In this document: positions 15,999 through 25,446 of the stretch, piece after piece
How positions within the stretch are numbered: position 1 is the first letter of the stretch
Layout of the letters: each line of letters starts with the position of its first letter
NCBI RefSeq assembly: GCF_000317895.1
Contig: NC_019567.1
Span: 2,418,001-2,482,000, forward strand
Source: Bdellovibrio bacteriovorus str. Tiberius
Lineage (GTDB): Bacteria > Bdellovibrionota > Bdellovibrionia > Bdellovibrionales > Bdellovibrionaceae
Direction: 5' to 3'
Length of the DNA: 64,000 nt
Program-made: the position numbers and the translations under genes
The notes under the pieces: model-generated
Seen by the model: only the letters and a program-made list of their open reading frames with translations
The model's database searches: none
What the model was told of the DNA's origin: nothing

Positions 15999-17021
15999 CT
16001 ATTCAATGTCGATAGCTTCGAAATCAATCGACAAGCCAACGCCCGGCCCCTGATAGTCCCATTTGATACCTTCAGCCAGTAAAATGGAACGAGTCGCAGG
16101 TTCGTAAACCCAACCTTCCGTCACACTGTTTGGAATCACTTGAGTCCCGTATTTCACCACGATGGTTTTTTCATTCGGCGTGCGGCTTAGCTTCACAGTG
16201 CCCGCTGTACGGCGAACGATATCACGGGCGAATTCCGCCAGTTTCACACCATAGTCCGGAGCACAAAGACTCAGAACATTGGTTTGCGCTTTATCGCCGT
16301 TCACAACTGAACCCAGGAATTCTTCAAGTTTCCCGTCAAGATCCTCGCTGGAACGACAGATCTGTTGTTCAGCCAGTTTGTTGATAGCACCGTAAGCAAG
16401 AACTTTGTTCGGATCACCCTTCTTGGTGTTCAGGAACTGCTGGAAGTCCTTCGGCGAGAACGTCGACTGTTCTTTCGCATCCGTGATAAAGATCACCGCA
16501 AGGAAAGCGTCCTGACGATAGAAACCCGCATTGATGCCGGTCTCAAGTGGCGGGCTCAAGGCCGAGATCACCGGCGAGAACATCATCTCGTTATAATCCC
16601 CGTCTGTACCCACCATGATTTTGCGCGCCAGCGTGCTGACAAGGTCCGGCGTCGTGTTTTGCACGAAGGACGGAATCCCCACCAGTTTGCCGCAGGCATT
16701 GGGCTTATTGGTATAACTGCAGGACATGTCTGTCGTCAGAACACCGATGTGGTAATCCAGGATGGACACCTTGGAAATACCATCAGCAAAGGCTGCGGCA
16801 TTTCGGCTTAAGTTATTCTGAGCCCCGTCCATACTGCCGGAGTTATCAATGACAAACAGAATATCAACCTTCGGATTGAAGATCGCAAAGTCCGCCGGTT
16901 TTTCAGAGACTTCCTCTTTGTTGATTTTGGCCCTGGGCACCAGCTTCGTGGATTCGTTTCCACAAGCTGTTACCATTGCAAAAGCCATCAGCAGGCTCAA
17001 AGCCTTGATTGAAGACTTCAT
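15999..17021 (-). CDS. Lipoprotein with von Willebrand factor A (VWA) domain
   Basis: The signal ends in the lipobox TAC (Cys 20), so the protein is lipid-anchored. From about residue 50 it is a VWA domain: VDILFVIDNSGSMDGAQ contains the metal-ion-dependent adhesion site (D59-x-S-x-S), and AVIFITDAKEQSTF near residue 175 supplies a later MIDAS Asp. Such domains bind protein partners through a metal ion. It is the last gene of the ten-gene TolQR/TPR/PglI operon, two bases after the second TPR gene. A surface or periplasmic adhesion or scaffold role in that machine is an inference from position. Confidence 0.85.
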   Translation of the reverse strand: MKSSIKALSLLMAFAMVTACGNESTKLVPRAKINKEEVSEKPADFAIFNPKVDILFVIDNSGSMDGAQNNLSRNAAAFADGISKVSILDYHIGVLTTDMSCSYTNKPNACGKLVGIPSFVQNTTPDLVSTLARKIMVGTDGDYNEMMFSPVISALSPPLETGINAGFYRQDAFLAVIFITDAKEQSTFSPKDFQQFLNTKKGDPNKVLAYGAINKLAEQQICRSSEDLDGKLEEFLGSVVNGDKAQTNVLSLCAPDYGVKLAEFARDIVRRTAGTVKLSRTPNEKTIVVKYGTQVIPNSVTEGWVYEPATRSILLAEGIKWDYQGPGVGLSIDFEAIDIE

Positions 17022-17023
17022 CC

Positions 17024-18619
17024 TTACTCCTTCACGCTGTCTTTAGCACAGCCCTTTTTCACGTCGACTTTGAAATTGGAAAGTTCGTCGAACCAGATTT
17101 CCTTGTCGTTGGAGAAGCTCATCGCGTACTTGCCAGAAGCACCAGTGGAACCTTTTTTGGTTTCAACTGCACCGGCGTGTTTGATGAACTTGCTGGCAGA
17201 ATCCACCTGCTGGATCATCTCAACTTCCACAATGCGCAGACGCTGCATCACTTGTTTGGAATCTTCAAGCTCGGCTTTAGCCAGTTCCTGCACGCGCTGA
17301 TAACCCGCACCCTGGGTCATGTCTGCACGGGTTTTTACCTGATTTTTCAGGGTTTCAAACTGACCTTGCAGATTTCCGAAGGTCAAAGAACGCGCATACA
17401 GCTTTTCCGCCAGATCCGCCTCTTGATTCATGTACTGATGTCTTTTCACCAAAAGGTTCAAAACCTCATCGCGCGATGCCACTGATGGCAAAAGATGAGC
17501 GTCTTTACCCAGTTTCGCTGTACCCACCGGACCTTGCGCCAAAGCCTTCATCAGGTTTGCCACAGCCGGTTGATGAGGATCGGCACTTAGTTTTTCAAGT
17601 GCGATCAGGTGTTCGCCGAACTGACCTTTGATGGACTTCATTGTCGCCAGAACGCCCGTATAGTCACACACCTTCAGACTGGTGAAAGAGTTCAGCAGGT
17701 AAGACTCAATACCCACCCAGCCTTTGAAGTGCGGGTAAGTCAAAGTCTTGGTCAAAGCCATTGCGTTTTGCGGCTCGCCTTTTCTCATGTAAGCCCAGGC
17801 CATTTCTTCCTGTGCCTGGAACCAGTAATCCGATTTCTTGGTGATCTTTTCGTAGTACTTCAAAGATGCATCCAGGAATCCGTTTTGATAAAGCAAACGG
17901 CCCGCCGTCAGGGTCATCAGATCCTTGTCGATCGGGTTGTTTTTGGCTTTCATCAAATGTGCCAGAACCTGTGCGGCCTTGGAAGAGTCCCCTTTGATCC
18001 CAAGATTCAAAACCAGCTGCCATTGCAGGATGTTTCTTTCCTTGGAATCAACCGGGGTCTTCTTGATCAGCTCTGTCAAAGCTGCGATGTCTTCGGTGAC
18101 ATAGCTTTTTTGCAGAACCACAGCCATTTCCGCCGCCTGACCGAAAACTTGAGTCCAATAAGGGTTCCACGTCACCTGAGCCATGCCCCAGACCGGATCC
18201 TTGTCGTTCAGATTTTCTTTCCAAAGACTGATCACGGTGGCATCAATCTTTTCAGGATTGGAAATTGCCAAAAGGTTTTCCACGCCTGTCAGCTTCAGAC
18301 CGTTTTTGTAGTTCAGGAAAGCTTCAAGCGCCTTGCCTGTTTCCGTCATCTGGAAAGCGGACTGATTGAAAGCCTGGCTCCACTGGAACAGGGCTTTTTC
18401 ATAATTCTTTTCAACCAGGAACTGGAAGAAGATGTTCTGCTCAGCTGAAGACGGGTTCACCGCTTTTTTCAGCTTGGCCACTTCTTCGCTTTCCACGAAC
18501 TGAGCTTGGGCAGTGCTTGTTTTGCCTTCAAGGATGCTCATCAGGTCGTCTTCAGCAAGAGCGACGCTGTTCACACCCACCAGCAAAGAAGCCACTGTCA
18601 GGGATTTAATCAACATCAT
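17024..18619 (-). CDS. Periplasmic TPR-repeat protein (531 aa), second of the operon
   Basis: The protein has a signal peptide (MMLIKSLTVASLLVGVNSVALA) and no lipobox. Residues 60-330 consist of helical pairs that fit TPR/SEL-like repeats, for example DASLKYYEKITKKSDYWF followed by AQEEMAWAYMRKGEPQNA, a textbook TPR. A coiled-coil-like region covers about residues 385-460 (EADLAEKLYARSL, RVQELAKAELEDSKQ). The C-terminus has a Cys-containing tail. ATG 18619 overlaps the stop of the barrel gene before it, so the in-frame TTG at 18628 was not used. By position and repeats it may correspond to the GltE/AglT-type TPR component of gliding systems; this is inference. Confidence 0.8.
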   Translation of the reverse strand: MMLIKSLTVASLLVGVNSVALAEDDLMSILEGKTSTAQAQFVESEEVAKLKKAVNPSSAEQNIFFQFLVEKNYEKALFQWSQAFNQSAFQMTETGKALEAFLNYKNGLKLTGVENLLAISNPEKIDATVISLWKENLNDKDPVWGMAQVTWNPYWTQVFGQAAEMAVVLQKSYVTEDIAALTELIKKTPVDSKERNILQWQLVLNLGIKGDSSKAAQVLAHLMKAKNNPIDKDLMTLTAGRLLYQNGFLDASLKYYEKITKKSDYWFQAQEEMAWAYMRKGEPQNAMALTKTLTYPHFKGWVGIESYLLNSFTSLKVCDYTGVLATMKSIKGQFGEHLIALEKLSADPHQPAVANLMKALAQGPVGTAKLGKDAHLLPSVASRDEVLNLLVKRHQYMNQEADLAEKLYARSLTFGNLQGQFETLKNQVKTRADMTQGAGYQRVQELAKAELEDSKQVMQRLRIVEVEMIQQVDSASKFIKHAGAVETKKGSTGASGKYAMSFSNDKEIWFDELSNFKVDVKKGCAKDSVKE

Positions 18620-19323
18620 AGCATCCAACCCATTTGCACAGAGGCAACGTTTGTCATCATGTTTTCTGTTTTGTCGTAGTACTCAGCTTTGTACTGTTGA
18701 GCACGGTACTCGATACGAGTCGTCAGGTTGTTGCTCAGCCAGAAGCCGAAGCCCACACCCAAAGTCGCCGCTGGAGAAGTTCCGGTGGAAAGCTCCATCT
18801 GGCCATAACCCGCAGTCAGGTAGGTGTCGAAGTGCGCCACACCCAATCTTCCGAAGCTCAGCTTCCCCACAACCGGATACCAGTTCACAAGACCCAGCGT
18901 TTCAGACTTTGGATAAACAACCTGAGGGAACAGGTATTGTGGATCCTTCGGGTTGGCTGCCGCCGCCTGGTCGGCTTTGGAAACCATCGCCTTGCCTTCC
19001 GGAGTCAGAGTGTTGAAGGAATAGTTGTATTTCACACCCACACTCCAGCTTGGATTGATGTGGTAGTGAGCGTTCAGACCCACGTTGTTGGTTTTATTGT
19101 AAGAATCCCCGCCGAACACTCCGGAAAACTCCGGCGCCAGTTCCACACGCTTGGTGCGGTTGATGAAACGGTTTTGCACCACTTCATTTTCAACTTCCGG
19201 GTTCAGGGCTTTGGCTTTCATGTACAAAGCCTCGTTGCCACCAAAAGAATCCACTTCCTGCTCGACCTGAGCATAGGAAACAGAAGACAAAAGAAGAGCA
19301 AAGATAATGCTTACTGATTTCAT
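18616..19323 (-). CDS. Outer-membrane beta-barrel protein of the motility-like operon
   Basis: This 235-residue protein has a signal peptide (MKSVSIIFALLLSSVSYAQ) and matches the small outer-membrane barrel type found in Deltaproteobacterial/Bdellovibrio TolQR clusters: RFINRTKRVELAPEFSG near residue 52, SYNKTNNVGLNAHYHINP near 75, SVGVKYNYSFNT, and a final series of strands. In Myxococcus Glt systems barrels such as GltA, GltB and GltH occupy this role; which one this equals cannot be told. Its start overlaps the stop of the lipoprotein gene upstream by four bases, and its stop overlaps the TPR gene. Confidence 0.82.
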   Translation of the reverse strand: MKSVSIIFALLLSSVSYAQVEQEVDSFGGNEALYMKAKALNPEVENEVVQNRFINRTKRVELAPEFSGVFGGDSYNKTNNVGLNAHYHINPSWSVGVKYNYSFNTLTPEGKAMVSKADQAAAANPKDPQYLFPQVVYPKSETLGLVNWYPVVGKLSFGRLGVAHFDTYLTAGYGQMELSTGTSPAATLGVGFGFWLSNNLTTRIEYRAQQYKAEYYDKTENMMTNVASVQMGWML

Positions 19324-20480
19324 GGATTAGCCGCCTTTACGTTGATACGAAGATTGTGAGTGTTGGTTGCGGTCTGGATGGAGCGCGGGGAAACACTTTC
19401 GACCTTGATAGTCACAGTCAAAGTTTTTGCTGCCGTCGTCGCATCCGTTTTGATCAAACCAGCGCAATCCAGCTGAGAGCTGCTGCCATAAGCTTTTTTG
19501 CAGGTCAAAGAGCTGCCAGGCAAAGATGTTGCCACATCGTCCATGGAAACCAGGCGGATGTTGGCAAAGTTCGCCGGATCATAGATAGAGAACGCCACCT
19601 GCATGGATTCACCCGCAGTCAGGTTCGGAAGTGTTTCCATGGTCATTTTTGTCGGACGCAAACGCGGCTCAACAGTCACTTCACGTTTGTAGAAGTCAGA
19701 CGGCACGCCGTGCTTGGAAACCGCCACCAGGCCAAAGCAGTAAGTACCGTATGCCAGAGTGTCTGCGTTGTTCAGATTCACAACCACAGTGCCGGTGTAC
19801 TTGCCAGTGGAACCAGTCACATCCCTGATGTTCTTCACTTCAACAAAGTGAGAGATGGAATCAGTGGAATAGCTGACGGCACAGTCACGCACCTGTACGG
19901 ACACGTTTTCTTTTGCGTAAGCGTCGATATCTTCAAGGGTCACAGTCATTTCGTAGGTTTTGCCAGCGATCAAAACGCCCGTGCTGCCTTCGATCGTGTT
20001 CACGATCGGCTTGGTGTAAGTGTTTTCGATGAAGAAACGAACTTCATGATTTCTTACTGACACAGTCGGATGAGTCGGAGTGGAGTCGGTCGCCAGAACC
20101 ACCTTCAGGCTCATCGCCAGATTCGGCAGGCTGCCAAGCAAAGCTTTTGATGGAGTCCAGAAGAACTCTCCGGTGCTTTCATCAAATTTTGCACCCGGGA
20201 AATCCGCCAGATTCAGAACCATCATTTTGAAAGTCACGCCCGGAACCATCACGCGGCCGCCGACTTTGAACTGAACTTCAGAACCCACGCGAGCGTTCAC
20301 ACGTTCTGGCGCATCCACCAATAGTCCATCCTGCGGAATTGGTTTTTCCGGAACCGGTTTATTAGTGTCCGGCAGGTGTCCGTTACGAACCTGATCGGAA
20401 GCATTTGCCAATGGATCCTGCTGCATTTCGCAAGCAGTAAGGAACAAAACGCTGGTCAATAGTGCCAACAATACTTTCAT
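19320..20480 (-). CDS. Lipoprotein with Ig-like domains (386 aa) in the motility-like operon
   Basis: MKVLLALLTSVLFLTAC gives a lipobox with Cys 17. Residues 55-145 resemble a cadherin/Ig-like fold that uses a putative-Ig start (PERVNARVGSEVQFKVGG and KFDESTGEFFWTPSKALLG, typical of the D-x-x-T-G-x-F-x-W-T-P motif of bacterial Ig-like domains). Two further beta-rich units follow at about 150-275 and 280-386. It is likely anchored in the outer membrane facing the periplasm. Neighbours: three bases after the PglI/AgmX-like gene, and overlapping the barrel gene. A structural or adhesive part of the same machine is inferred. Confidence 0.8.
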   Translation of the reverse strand: MKVLLALLTSVLFLTACEMQQDPLANASDQVRNGHLPDTNKPVPEKPIPQDGLLVDAPERVNARVGSEVQFKVGGRVMVPGVTFKMMVLNLADFPGAKFDESTGEFFWTPSKALLGSLPNLAMSLKVVLATDSTPTHPTVSVRNHEVRFFIENTYTKPIVNTIEGSTGVLIAGKTYEMTVTLEDIDAYAKENVSVQVRDCAVSYSTDSISHFVEVKNIRDVTGSTGKYTGTVVVNLNNADTLAYGTYCFGLVAVSKHGVPSDFYKREVTVEPRLRPTKMTMETLPNLTAGESMQVAFSIYDPANFANIRLVSMDDVATSLPGSSLTCKKAYGSSSQLDCAGLIKTDATTAAKTLTVTIKVESVSPRSIQTATNTHNLRINVKAANP

Positions 20481-20483
20481 TTT

Positions 20484-21614
20484 TTACCCCTGACCTTGTC
20501 TGCGCAAAACAAATGGATAAGTTACTTTTACATCCACGCCCCCTTGAGGCAGTGGGAACTTCCAGGTTTTCAAACGCATGGTAATACAATCTTCAACACC
20601 TTTATTCGCCATGGAAGAGCTTTCCACAGACGCGGACTTCACCAAACCGTTGCCGCCGATGGTAAAGCCCATCGCCACACGACCACTTAAGCTTGGAGTC
20701 CCCTGCAGGGCCTGCTCGTAACAGAAACGAACCTGCCCCAGGTTGCGACGGATGACTTCATCAATCGCAGAACGATCCAGACCTTGTGCCACTTCAGCTT
20801 CGGCACCCAATGGAACCGGAGCACCGCCCGCAGATCCCACCAGAGACAAGCTGCCGTAACCAGCCTGACCGCCGCCTTTACCTTTGGTGCCGTAACCGCC
20901 ACCACCGGCAATGTTAGCTCCAGGGCCCAACGGAGCCGACGTGATGCCTTTGCCGTACAAAGACGTCTGCACACCACCGCTGCCGCCAGTGCCACCCAAG
21001 CCGACACCGGCTGTGGTGTTGACTGCACCCAGATTCAAACCGCCACGCTGCTTGCCGGAACGAAGGCTGCCCAAGGCAGACAAAGCACCGGAACGCTTCA
21101 CCAGTTCCGCACGTTTTACCGGCATCTTGGTTGCCGTTGGATCCGCCATCATATTCGTGGTCGGAGCCACAGTGCGTTTGTGCTGTTCTTTGGCCTGAAC
21201 GATCTTCACGACTTCCTGCTTTAGCTGTTCAGTCACCTTCGCGTTTTCTTTCGGAGCCAGCTTGAAGATGGAAAGAAGCAACAACAAGATGGCAATCGCC
21301 ATCATCACGGAAGCTTTCAGATCTTTTTTGTCGTCAGTGCGAACCAGCAGATCCGCGGGAACGGCTTTGACTTCCTTCACCAGGCGCATCGAACCGAATT
21401 TGCCCAGCTGGACCTTCTTGTCTTTCATTTCATCAAAATCAAGGTCGGCGATGACCGAGAACTTGATTTTGTTTTTATCCAGAGCCGCTGTGTTGGTCAC
21501 AACTTCCAGGCGTTTGGTGTCAAAGCGCTGAATCACCTGCGCTTTTTTCTCCGTCACCGGAATCTGGCGGGTCACATTGCCCAAATTGTCTTCAATTACC
21601 AGTCTTAAACTCAT
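20484..21614 (-). CDS. AgmX/PglI-type (GltG-like) trans-envelope protein
   Basis: The 376-residue protein has three parts. Residues 1-100 are charged and probably cytoplasmic. Residues 102-120 form a single membrane helix (MMAIAILLLLLSIFKLA). The periplasmic part has a Gly-rich linker (about 185-265) and a C-terminal TonB-like domain from about 285: IRRNLGQVRFCYEQAL, GRVAMGFTIGGNGLVKSA and TWKFPLPQGGVDVKVTYPF, the diagnostic AgmX/PglI C-terminal pattern. In Myxococcus such proteins link the inner-membrane Agl motor to outer-membrane Glt parts. Overlaps of four bases with the gene before it and three bases to the next show tight coupling. Confidence 0.88.
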   Translation of the reverse strand: MSLRLVIEDNLGNVTRQIPVTEKKAQVIQRFDTKRLEVVTNTAALDKNKIKFSVIADLDFDEMKDKKVQLGKFGSMRLVKEVKAVPADLLVRTDDKKDLKASVMMAIAILLLLLSIFKLAPKENAKVTEQLKQEVVKIVQAKEQHKRTVAPTTNMMADPTATKMPVKRAELVKRSGALSALGSLRSGKQRGGLNLGAVNTTAGVGLGGTGGSGGVQTSLYGKGITSAPLGPGANIAGGGGYGTKGKGGGQAGYGSLSLVGSAGGAPVPLGAEAEVAQGLDRSAIDEVIRRNLGQVRFCYEQALQGTPSLSGRVAMGFTIGGNGLVKSASVESSSMANKGVEDCITMRLKTWKFPLPQGGVDVKVTYPFVLRRQGQG

Positions 21615-21877
21615 GGATTTTTCACCTCACCAAGGGTCGCAGATTGTTTCATGCGATCCTTGAAGTCTGCTCTGACGCCGATAAGGCTGTTCAGAACTTT
21701 GTCCTCTTCCACCGTGGTCACAGCTTCATCAGAAAAGTGATACTGACCGCTGACCAGAAGGTCTTCGAAGTTCACGTCCTGATTCTTTTTGGGTGCCATT
21801 TTATCAGATGCTGCTTTTTCAGGAGCCGCCTGGACGGAGCCTGCCATCACAAGCATCATCAATACGTATTTCATCAT
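21611..21877 (-). CDS. Small secreted protein of the motility-like operon (88 aa)
   Basis: A signal peptide (MMKYVLMMLVMAGSVQAA) is followed by a short hydrophilic mature part containing NFEDLLVSGQYHFSDEA and a helical tail. It overlaps both neighbours by four bases (ATGA), so it is fixed between the large TPR gene and the PglI-like gene. No family is recognised. Its place suggests a periplasmic accessory to the PglI-like protein. Confidence 0.8.
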   Translation of the reverse strand: MMKYVLMMLVMAGSVQAAPEKAASDKMAPKKNQDVNFEDLLVSGQYHFSDEAVTTVEEDKVLNSLIGVRADFKDRMKQSATLGEVKNP

Positions 21878-24864
21878 TGCTGCTTCTCCTTCACTTCGGT
21901 GTCTTTCTTAGCCAGAGTCGCCAGACGGCCTTCCAGGTATTCCACCATGGATTTGCGCTGGGCTTTTTTCTCAAGAACCAGAGCCTCTTCGATGGCGCTG
22001 GCCACGAATGGATTCTGCTTCAAGTTGGTGCGGGCTTTTTCAAGCTCGACCAGAGTTGGTTTTGTTTGTGCGGATTCCTCCGCTTTGATCTGGGCTACCG
22101 CCGCAGTCCAGGTGGCTTTTTGAGCCTCTGGCGCGATTGCCGCTACGGCTTCCACTTCCTGGGAAGTGTACTGCGCCCACTCAGAGTTCTGAGTCGCAAA
22201 CGCTTTGTAAGATTCCAGGGAACCGCTTTGTGCCCAGAACTCTTTGACTTTGGTTTCAGCCATCATCGCCGTATTCTGATTCGGAGCCACCTGCTGGGAC
22301 AGGATCGTCAGGTATTCGTTTTCCTGTTCCGGAGTCAAACCCGCAGGCATTGGCAAAGACAGGGCTTCATTATAGAAGCGCGTGTTTTCTTTCGCCACCA
22401 TGTCCAGAGCCAGCAACTGAGAAGACCAATCACCCGTGTTGATCGCACGGTTCGCCAAAGCTTCGGCTTTTTCAAGCAGCTTCACGCGCGCCTTCAGGCC
22501 AAGCGCAATGGTGTTCTGGTTTTTGGTGTCAACAGTGTGTGCCGCCAACGGGGCACTCAACGCCTTCAGATCCGCCAGGAAGACAATCTTTTCGATCATC
22601 ACAAAGGCATCCTGTTTGGAGGCGCCTTTTTCCTTCAACGCCAGATCCAAAGCTTTGCGGTCTTTGGTGCGACCGTAAACTTCCAAAGCAGCACGGGCAT
22701 AAAGGCCGTTGTTGCTTTTAAAGTACAATTTGTAAGTCTCAAGATCCTTCACCGGATTTTTCGACAAACGAATCAGTTGGGACGCAATCAAAGGCTTTTT
22801 GCTGTCATCCTTGGACTGTTTCAAATACTGGGAATAGTACTGCTGCGGGTCTTTATCCGCCAGCTCGGAATACATCGCAAGCTTCAGGACTTTGTCATCC
22901 GCCGACAGACCGGCAAAATTCATTTGTTCTGCCGTCTTCAAAGCAGTCGCAAAATCCAGTTCCAGTTCTGCGAACCAGACTTTGCGGCCCAGGGCGAATT
23001 CACGCTCTTCTGCAGTCAAAGTCTTTTCACGCAAAAGATCCTCGATCGCCACGCGGGCTTCGGTGATCTTGTTCAGTTTTTCACTCAGAAGAATCTTGTT
23101 CTTCAGGTAAACCTTGCGGTCTTCAGCACTTGCCGAAGCCGCATGGAAAGAACCCAAAGCAGCCAAAGCCTGTTCCGGCTGGTTTTCCGCCAGTTTCGCA
23201 GACTGAGTCAGGATGGATTTTTGCTGGATTTGCTGGAAGTCCGCTTTTTTATCAGCAAACTTGCCCGCGTATTCTGCGGACCATGCCATAATGCGAGCGT
23301 CGTCTTTCAGCAATGCCAAAGCATCCAGAGAAAGTTCCGCAGCTTGTGTACGAATCGCAGCACTGCCTTGCGTGTTCAAAGCCAGTTGTTTCAACTGGTC
23401 CGCCGCAACGGCATAGTCGCCTTTCTGATAGATCGCATAGGTCTTCTGATATTGAACATCGAAGGACTTCTGTTTCAGAACCGAGTTCTGAAGATAGCCA
23501 TCCTGAGCCGCAACCAACAGACTTGCATCTTTGGATTTTTCAGCATTTTCGATGCCCAAAAGCAGGTTCTTCTCAAGCTTTTCAGCTTGGGATTTTTTAG
23601 CTGCCGCATCTTTTTCAACATTGTATTTAGCCAGGATCACTTTGTTCGCCAATGCAGTCCACTGCGCCGCCTGGGCATAGCTGCCTGCTGTCGCCGCGGC
23701 CTGAGCACCCCAAACATACATGTCTTCATCTTCAGCAAACACCTGGAAATATTCCTGGTACGCCGTCAAAAGCTCTGCACTTGGCTTGCTGTTTTCCAGA
23801 CGGTTCCAGCCCACGATGAATTGACGAAGACCTTTGGCTGATTCTTCGCAGGTCGCAGCCGTACAATCAGTAGCGCCCCAAAGGCCCAAAGCCGTCTGAT
23901 AGGATTTTGCCGCAGCTGAAGTGTTTTTAAGATCGAAGTTCAACTGCGCCATACGCACCTGGGCTTCCAGACGCATTTTTGGATCGCTTTGTTTTTGGTA
24001 AACATAGTCCCAGGTTTTCAAAGCCTGGTCTTTTTGTCCCAGACGCAAGCCTTCGCGGGCCAGCATCGTCACCTGTTGCAGCTTGAACTGTTCCGGAGAA
24101 AGGCTGTACAGAGTTTCTGCATCGCCGTCCTTGATTCCGCGCGCGGCCATGAAGGTCGCCATATCGCGGGAAACTTCTTCCAGGAACTGCACATCAGCCA
24201 CACCACGGGAAGCCGCCATGCGGGACTGCAATTTCGGATTCTTCAGAATAACCTGAAGCTGAGCGATAGAAGCATCCATGTTCCCCTGACGGAAAGAGCA
24301 CCAGGCACGGCGGTATGCCGCCAAACCTTGAGAGCTCGCCCCTTCAGTTGCCAGAACCTTGTCATACAAACCCGCAGCTTTTGCAAAGTCAGACTGACGG
24401 AAAGCCATTTCCGCCAAAGACAGATTGGCTTCAGCCATCTCAATTGCCGTGGTCATGCCAGCATTGGCAAGCATGGCCTGATAGCTTTTTTCCGCAAGGT
24501 CATTACGGCCTTGAAGCTCGTACAGGTGGCCCATTTGCAAGTGAACCTTCGCCACGGAAGTGGGAGGAACTTTGGCAAGTGCTTCTGTATAATAAGTCAG
24601 TGCTTTATCACGGTCTTTGCCACCGGCGGTACAAACCGTGCAGCCGTCAGCAAGTTCCTTCATGGAAAGCTGGCGACTGCGTTCAGCGTGAAGATCGGCC
24701 AGGCGCAAAAGCACAGCGGCCCGGGCCGGATCTGCCGGCGCCAAGCCCAATTGCACTTGAGTCAGTTTTTGGATCAGAAGGTCTTGAGTCGACCCCGAGG
24801 CCATGGCGTGAGGGGCCGCAGCCACCCCAACAGTCATGGAGAAAATTAAAAGTCCTTTTTTCAT
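21874..24864 (-). CDS. Large periplasmic TPR-repeat protein (996 aa), GltD/AgmU-like
   Basis: A signal peptide (MKKGLLIFSMTVGVAAAPHA, cleaved near MASG) precedes almost continuous TPR-like helical pairs. Clear examples are KALTYYTEALAKVPPTSVA, HLYELQGRNDLAEKSYQAM, and the pair around residues 155-200 (MAFRQSDFAKAAGLYDKVL, AWCSFRQGNMDASIAQLQ). Two CxxC-like Cys pairs occur near residues 75 and 325. Length and repeat content resemble the GltD/AgmU TPR protein of Myxococcus gliding clusters. It lies between two TolR-like genes and the small secreted protein. A periplasmic scaffold that moves with the motor is an inference. Confidence 0.85.
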   Translation of the reverse strand: MKKGLLIFSMTVGVAAAPHAMASGSTQDLLIQKLTQVQLGLAPADPARAAVLLRLADLHAERSRQLSMKELADGCTVCTAGGKDRDKALTYYTEALAKVPPTSVAKVHLQMGHLYELQGRNDLAEKSYQAMLANAGMTTAIEMAEANLSLAEMAFRQSDFAKAAGLYDKVLATEGASSQGLAAYRRAWCSFRQGNMDASIAQLQVILKNPKLQSRMAASRGVADVQFLEEVSRDMATFMAARGIKDGDAETLYSLSPEQFKLQQVTMLAREGLRLGQKDQALKTWDYVYQKQSDPKMRLEAQVRMAQLNFDLKNTSAAAKSYQTALGLWGATDCTAATCEESAKGLRQFIVGWNRLENSKPSAELLTAYQEYFQVFAEDEDMYVWGAQAAATAGSYAQAAQWTALANKVILAKYNVEKDAAAKKSQAEKLEKNLLLGIENAEKSKDASLLVAAQDGYLQNSVLKQKSFDVQYQKTYAIYQKGDYAVAADQLKQLALNTQGSAAIRTQAAELSLDALALLKDDARIMAWSAEYAGKFADKKADFQQIQQKSILTQSAKLAENQPEQALAALGSFHAASASAEDRKVYLKNKILLSEKLNKITEARVAIEDLLREKTLTAEEREFALGRKVWFAELELDFATALKTAEQMNFAGLSADDKVLKLAMYSELADKDPQQYYSQYLKQSKDDSKKPLIASQLIRLSKNPVKDLETYKLYFKSNNGLYARAALEVYGRTKDRKALDLALKEKGASKQDAFVMIEKIVFLADLKALSAPLAAHTVDTKNQNTIALGLKARVKLLEKAEALANRAINTGDWSSQLLALDMVAKENTRFYNEALSLPMPAGLTPEQENEYLTILSQQVAPNQNTAMMAETKVKEFWAQSGSLESYKAFATQNSEWAQYTSQEVEAVAAIAPEAQKATWTAAVAQIKAEESAQTKPTLVELEKARTNLKQNPFVASAIEEALVLEKKAQRKSMVEYLEGRLATLAKKDTEVKEKQQ

Positions 24865-24938
24865 TGTCGAGACCCCCTCTGTCTCTAAACTACTTGGCAG
24901 ATTTTACTGAATGCCTATTTCATGAATTACTTCATGAG

Positions 24939-25436
24939 TTACTTCATAACTACGGCAAACTTGATATCGCTGTAGCCCGCTTGATTCATGCCCAGAATAA
25001 TCTGGTTCAGGAAGTCGTACTTCACACGACGATCCGCCTGGATGGTCGCGGTTCCCGGGAACTCCGTATTCGGATGCAGCTCCTGGTACTTTTTGCGGAT
25101 TTCAAGCAGCTCGGCGGTGATCGTGTTGGCATTCACCAGTTTGTCCTCAATGAAGATTTTGCCGTCTTCAACTTTGATAACCGGATTTCTTTCCAGTACG
25201 TCAGCCATGTGCGCTTTAGGAAGTTCCTGCCCCTTGCCGATCATCAGAATGTCGCCCGTACTGGAGAAATTCATCAGAAGGAAGATCACAAGAATAGAGA
25301 AAGCATCAATCAGTGCAGTCAACAATAGATCCGCAGCGATCTGCCTTTTCATTTTGGCGCCGCGCGGACTGATCGTGGATTGCCCCTCGATCATTCCGGT
25401 CAGCACTGAATGTTTTAAAATTCCATCAGTAACCAC
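24939..25436 (-). CDS. ExbD/TolR-family proton-channel subunit, second copy
   Basis: ExbD/TolR proteins have one membrane helix with a proton-carrying Asp and a periplasmic domain. Here the helix is about residues 36-57 (DLLLTALIDAFSILVIFLLM) with the key Asp at 44. The periplasmic part contains NPVIKVEDGKIFIED and ends with ATIQADRRVKYDFLNQI, the usual ExbD C-terminal pattern. The N-terminal cytoplasmic tail of about 35 residues is longer than usual. GTG 25436 is chosen because GGGGG lies five bases upstream; a longer frame to 25466 overlaps the previous gene. It is ten bases after the first TolR copy, as in AglQ/AglS pairs. Confidence 0.88.
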   Translation of the reverse strand: MVTDGILKHSVLTGMIEGQSTISPRGAKMKRQIAADLLLTALIDAFSILVIFLLMNFSSTGDILMIGKGQELPKAHMADVLERNPVIKVEDGKIFIEDKLVNANTITAELLEIRKKYQELHPNTEFPGTATIQADRRVKYDFLNQIILGMNQAGYSDIKFAVVMK

Positions 25437-25446
25437 AAAACCCCCA

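Noticed and set aside
21793-23841. Open frame of 682 codons on the plus strand, antisense to the large TPR gene
   Set aside because: The opposite strand encodes a signal-peptide TPR protein fixed in an operon. The plus-strand product has no family features and is a codon-bias shadow.
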